NCBI GenBank assembly: GCA_035411265.1
Contig: DAONSQ010000037.1
Location: 1 to 5,568 of the forward strand
From: UBA1359 sp035411265
GTDB lineage: Bacteria > Patescibacteriota > Patescibacteriia > Patescibacteriales > Patescibacteriaceae
DNA: 5,568 nucleotides
Direction of reading: 5' to 3'
The translations under genes were made by a program, and so were the position numbers. The notes below the pieces were generated by a model, which worked only from the letters and a program-made list of their open reading frames with translations, did no database searches and had not been told where the DNA came from. Below are positions 5,183 through 5,568 of the stretch, piece after piece (positions within the stretch are counted from its first letter, which is position 1; each line of letters opens with the position of its first letter).

Positions 5183-5568
5183 TTAAAACATTACTACTAC
5201 CAATGGCAATATCACGTGCAGGCAAATATCGGCTGAAAAATGGCTGATCATGGCCGCTTCCAAACCTTTCTTCCAATAAAGCCAGCCAAAAATAACCCCG
5301 CCCACACCGTTTAAGACAATCGCTCGAAGGATTACTACGGGTGTAATAGCTGTTATTTCACCAGTAATCGGCAGGTGGCCTAAACCGAAGATAATCGCTG
5401 AAAGGATAATTGCCAACCAGACGGTAGCATTAGTTGGCCGATTGTTGCTAGCCTTTTTGATTTTCCAGCCAAGCCAAACAAAAACCGTCATCAAAAACAA
5501 ACGCAACAAGATTTCTTCACTGACACCGCCATAAAAAGAAGCGAGCAAAGACTTCCAAATGGATACTG
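5183..5568 (-). CDS. CPBP-family intramembrane metalloprotease (CAAX/Rce1-like), N-terminus outside window
   Basis: The frame is open to the window edge and gives 127 C-terminal residues. A TTG at 5548 could be mistaken for the start, but the coding frame continues upstream without a stop (VSIWKS precedes it) and complete family members carry further N-terminal membrane helices, so this is a 5'-truncated gene. All three family motifs are present: EEILLR (Glu17, Glu18, Arg22), FGLGH (Phe60 to His64) and HFSAD (His109 to Asp113). The Glu and His residues are the expected catalytic and metal-ligand set, so the enzyme should be active. Hydrophobic helices cover about 20-36, 48-64, 75-97 and 105-127. 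Bacterial members include processing enzymes for peptides and immunity or regulatory proteases. The substrate is unknown. It lies directly upstream of the CYTH gene. Confidence 0.88.
   Translation of the reverse strand, partial: VSIWKSLLASFYGGVSEEILLRLFLMTVFVWLGWKIKKASNNRPTNATVWLAIILSAIIFGLGHLPITGEITAITPVVILRAIVLNGVGGVIFGWLYWKKGLEAAMISHFSADICLHVILPLVVVMF

Noticed and set aside
5183..5548. Reading the protease as a complete 121-residue protein starting at TTG 5548
   Set aside because: The same frame continues upstream to the window edge without a stop, the EExxxR motif would fall at residue 11, and family members have further N-terminal helices, so the gene is truncated by the window.

Overview
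This 5.6 kb window is bacterial, A+T-rich (G+C around 40 % by eye) and densely coded, with seven genes and no RNA gene, mobile element or CRISPR array that I can see. The gene content suggests an uncultivated small-genome lineage of the Candidate Phyla Radiation (Patescibacteria) type: a large surface protein combining TIG and DUF2341-like modules, membrane-anchored Ig-like and TPR proteins, few Shine-Dalgarno sequences and very short intergenic gaps. This is inference from style; no marker gene is present. No coding frame contains an in-frame TGA, and the guanylate kinase-like gene ends on TGA, so the standard bacterial code fits and a TGA-as-glycine lineage (SR1/Gracilibacteria) is unlikely.

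Layout. (1) 3088 down to 1, minus strand: a three-gene set that reads as one operon, with gaps of 8 and 25 bp. In transcription order it holds an exported Ig-like protein with a C-terminal membrane anchor, a membrane-anchored TPR protein, and the first 492 codons of a large surface protein that leaves the window at base 1. (2) 3089-3242: an AT-rich intergenic stretch with a strong intrinsic terminator for the upstream kinase gene and candidate promoter elements for the operon. (3) 3842 down to 3243, minus: a guanylate kinase-family P-loop kinase with a strong Shine-Dalgarno and a good candidate promoter. (4) 3843-3958: a divergent promoter region. (5) 3959-4600, plus: a pentapeptide-repeat beta-helix protein with an unbroken 20-residue register and a cysteine ladder. 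(6) 5172 down to 4597, minus: a CYTH-domain protein whose stop codon overlaps that of the pentapeptide gene. (7) from the right edge down to 5183, minus: the C-terminal part of a CPBP (CAAX/Rce1-like) intramembrane protease, 10 bp upstream of the CYTH gene and probably co-transcribed with it.

How they may work together. The left operon encodes three proteins that each place their main domain outside the membrane, so a cell-surface assembly is the natural reading. The kinase, pentapeptide, CYTH and CPBP genes look like independent housekeeping or accessory functions. The strongest candidates for something new are the surface operon and the regular cysteine-ladder pentapeptide protein; neither proves a new system from this window alone.
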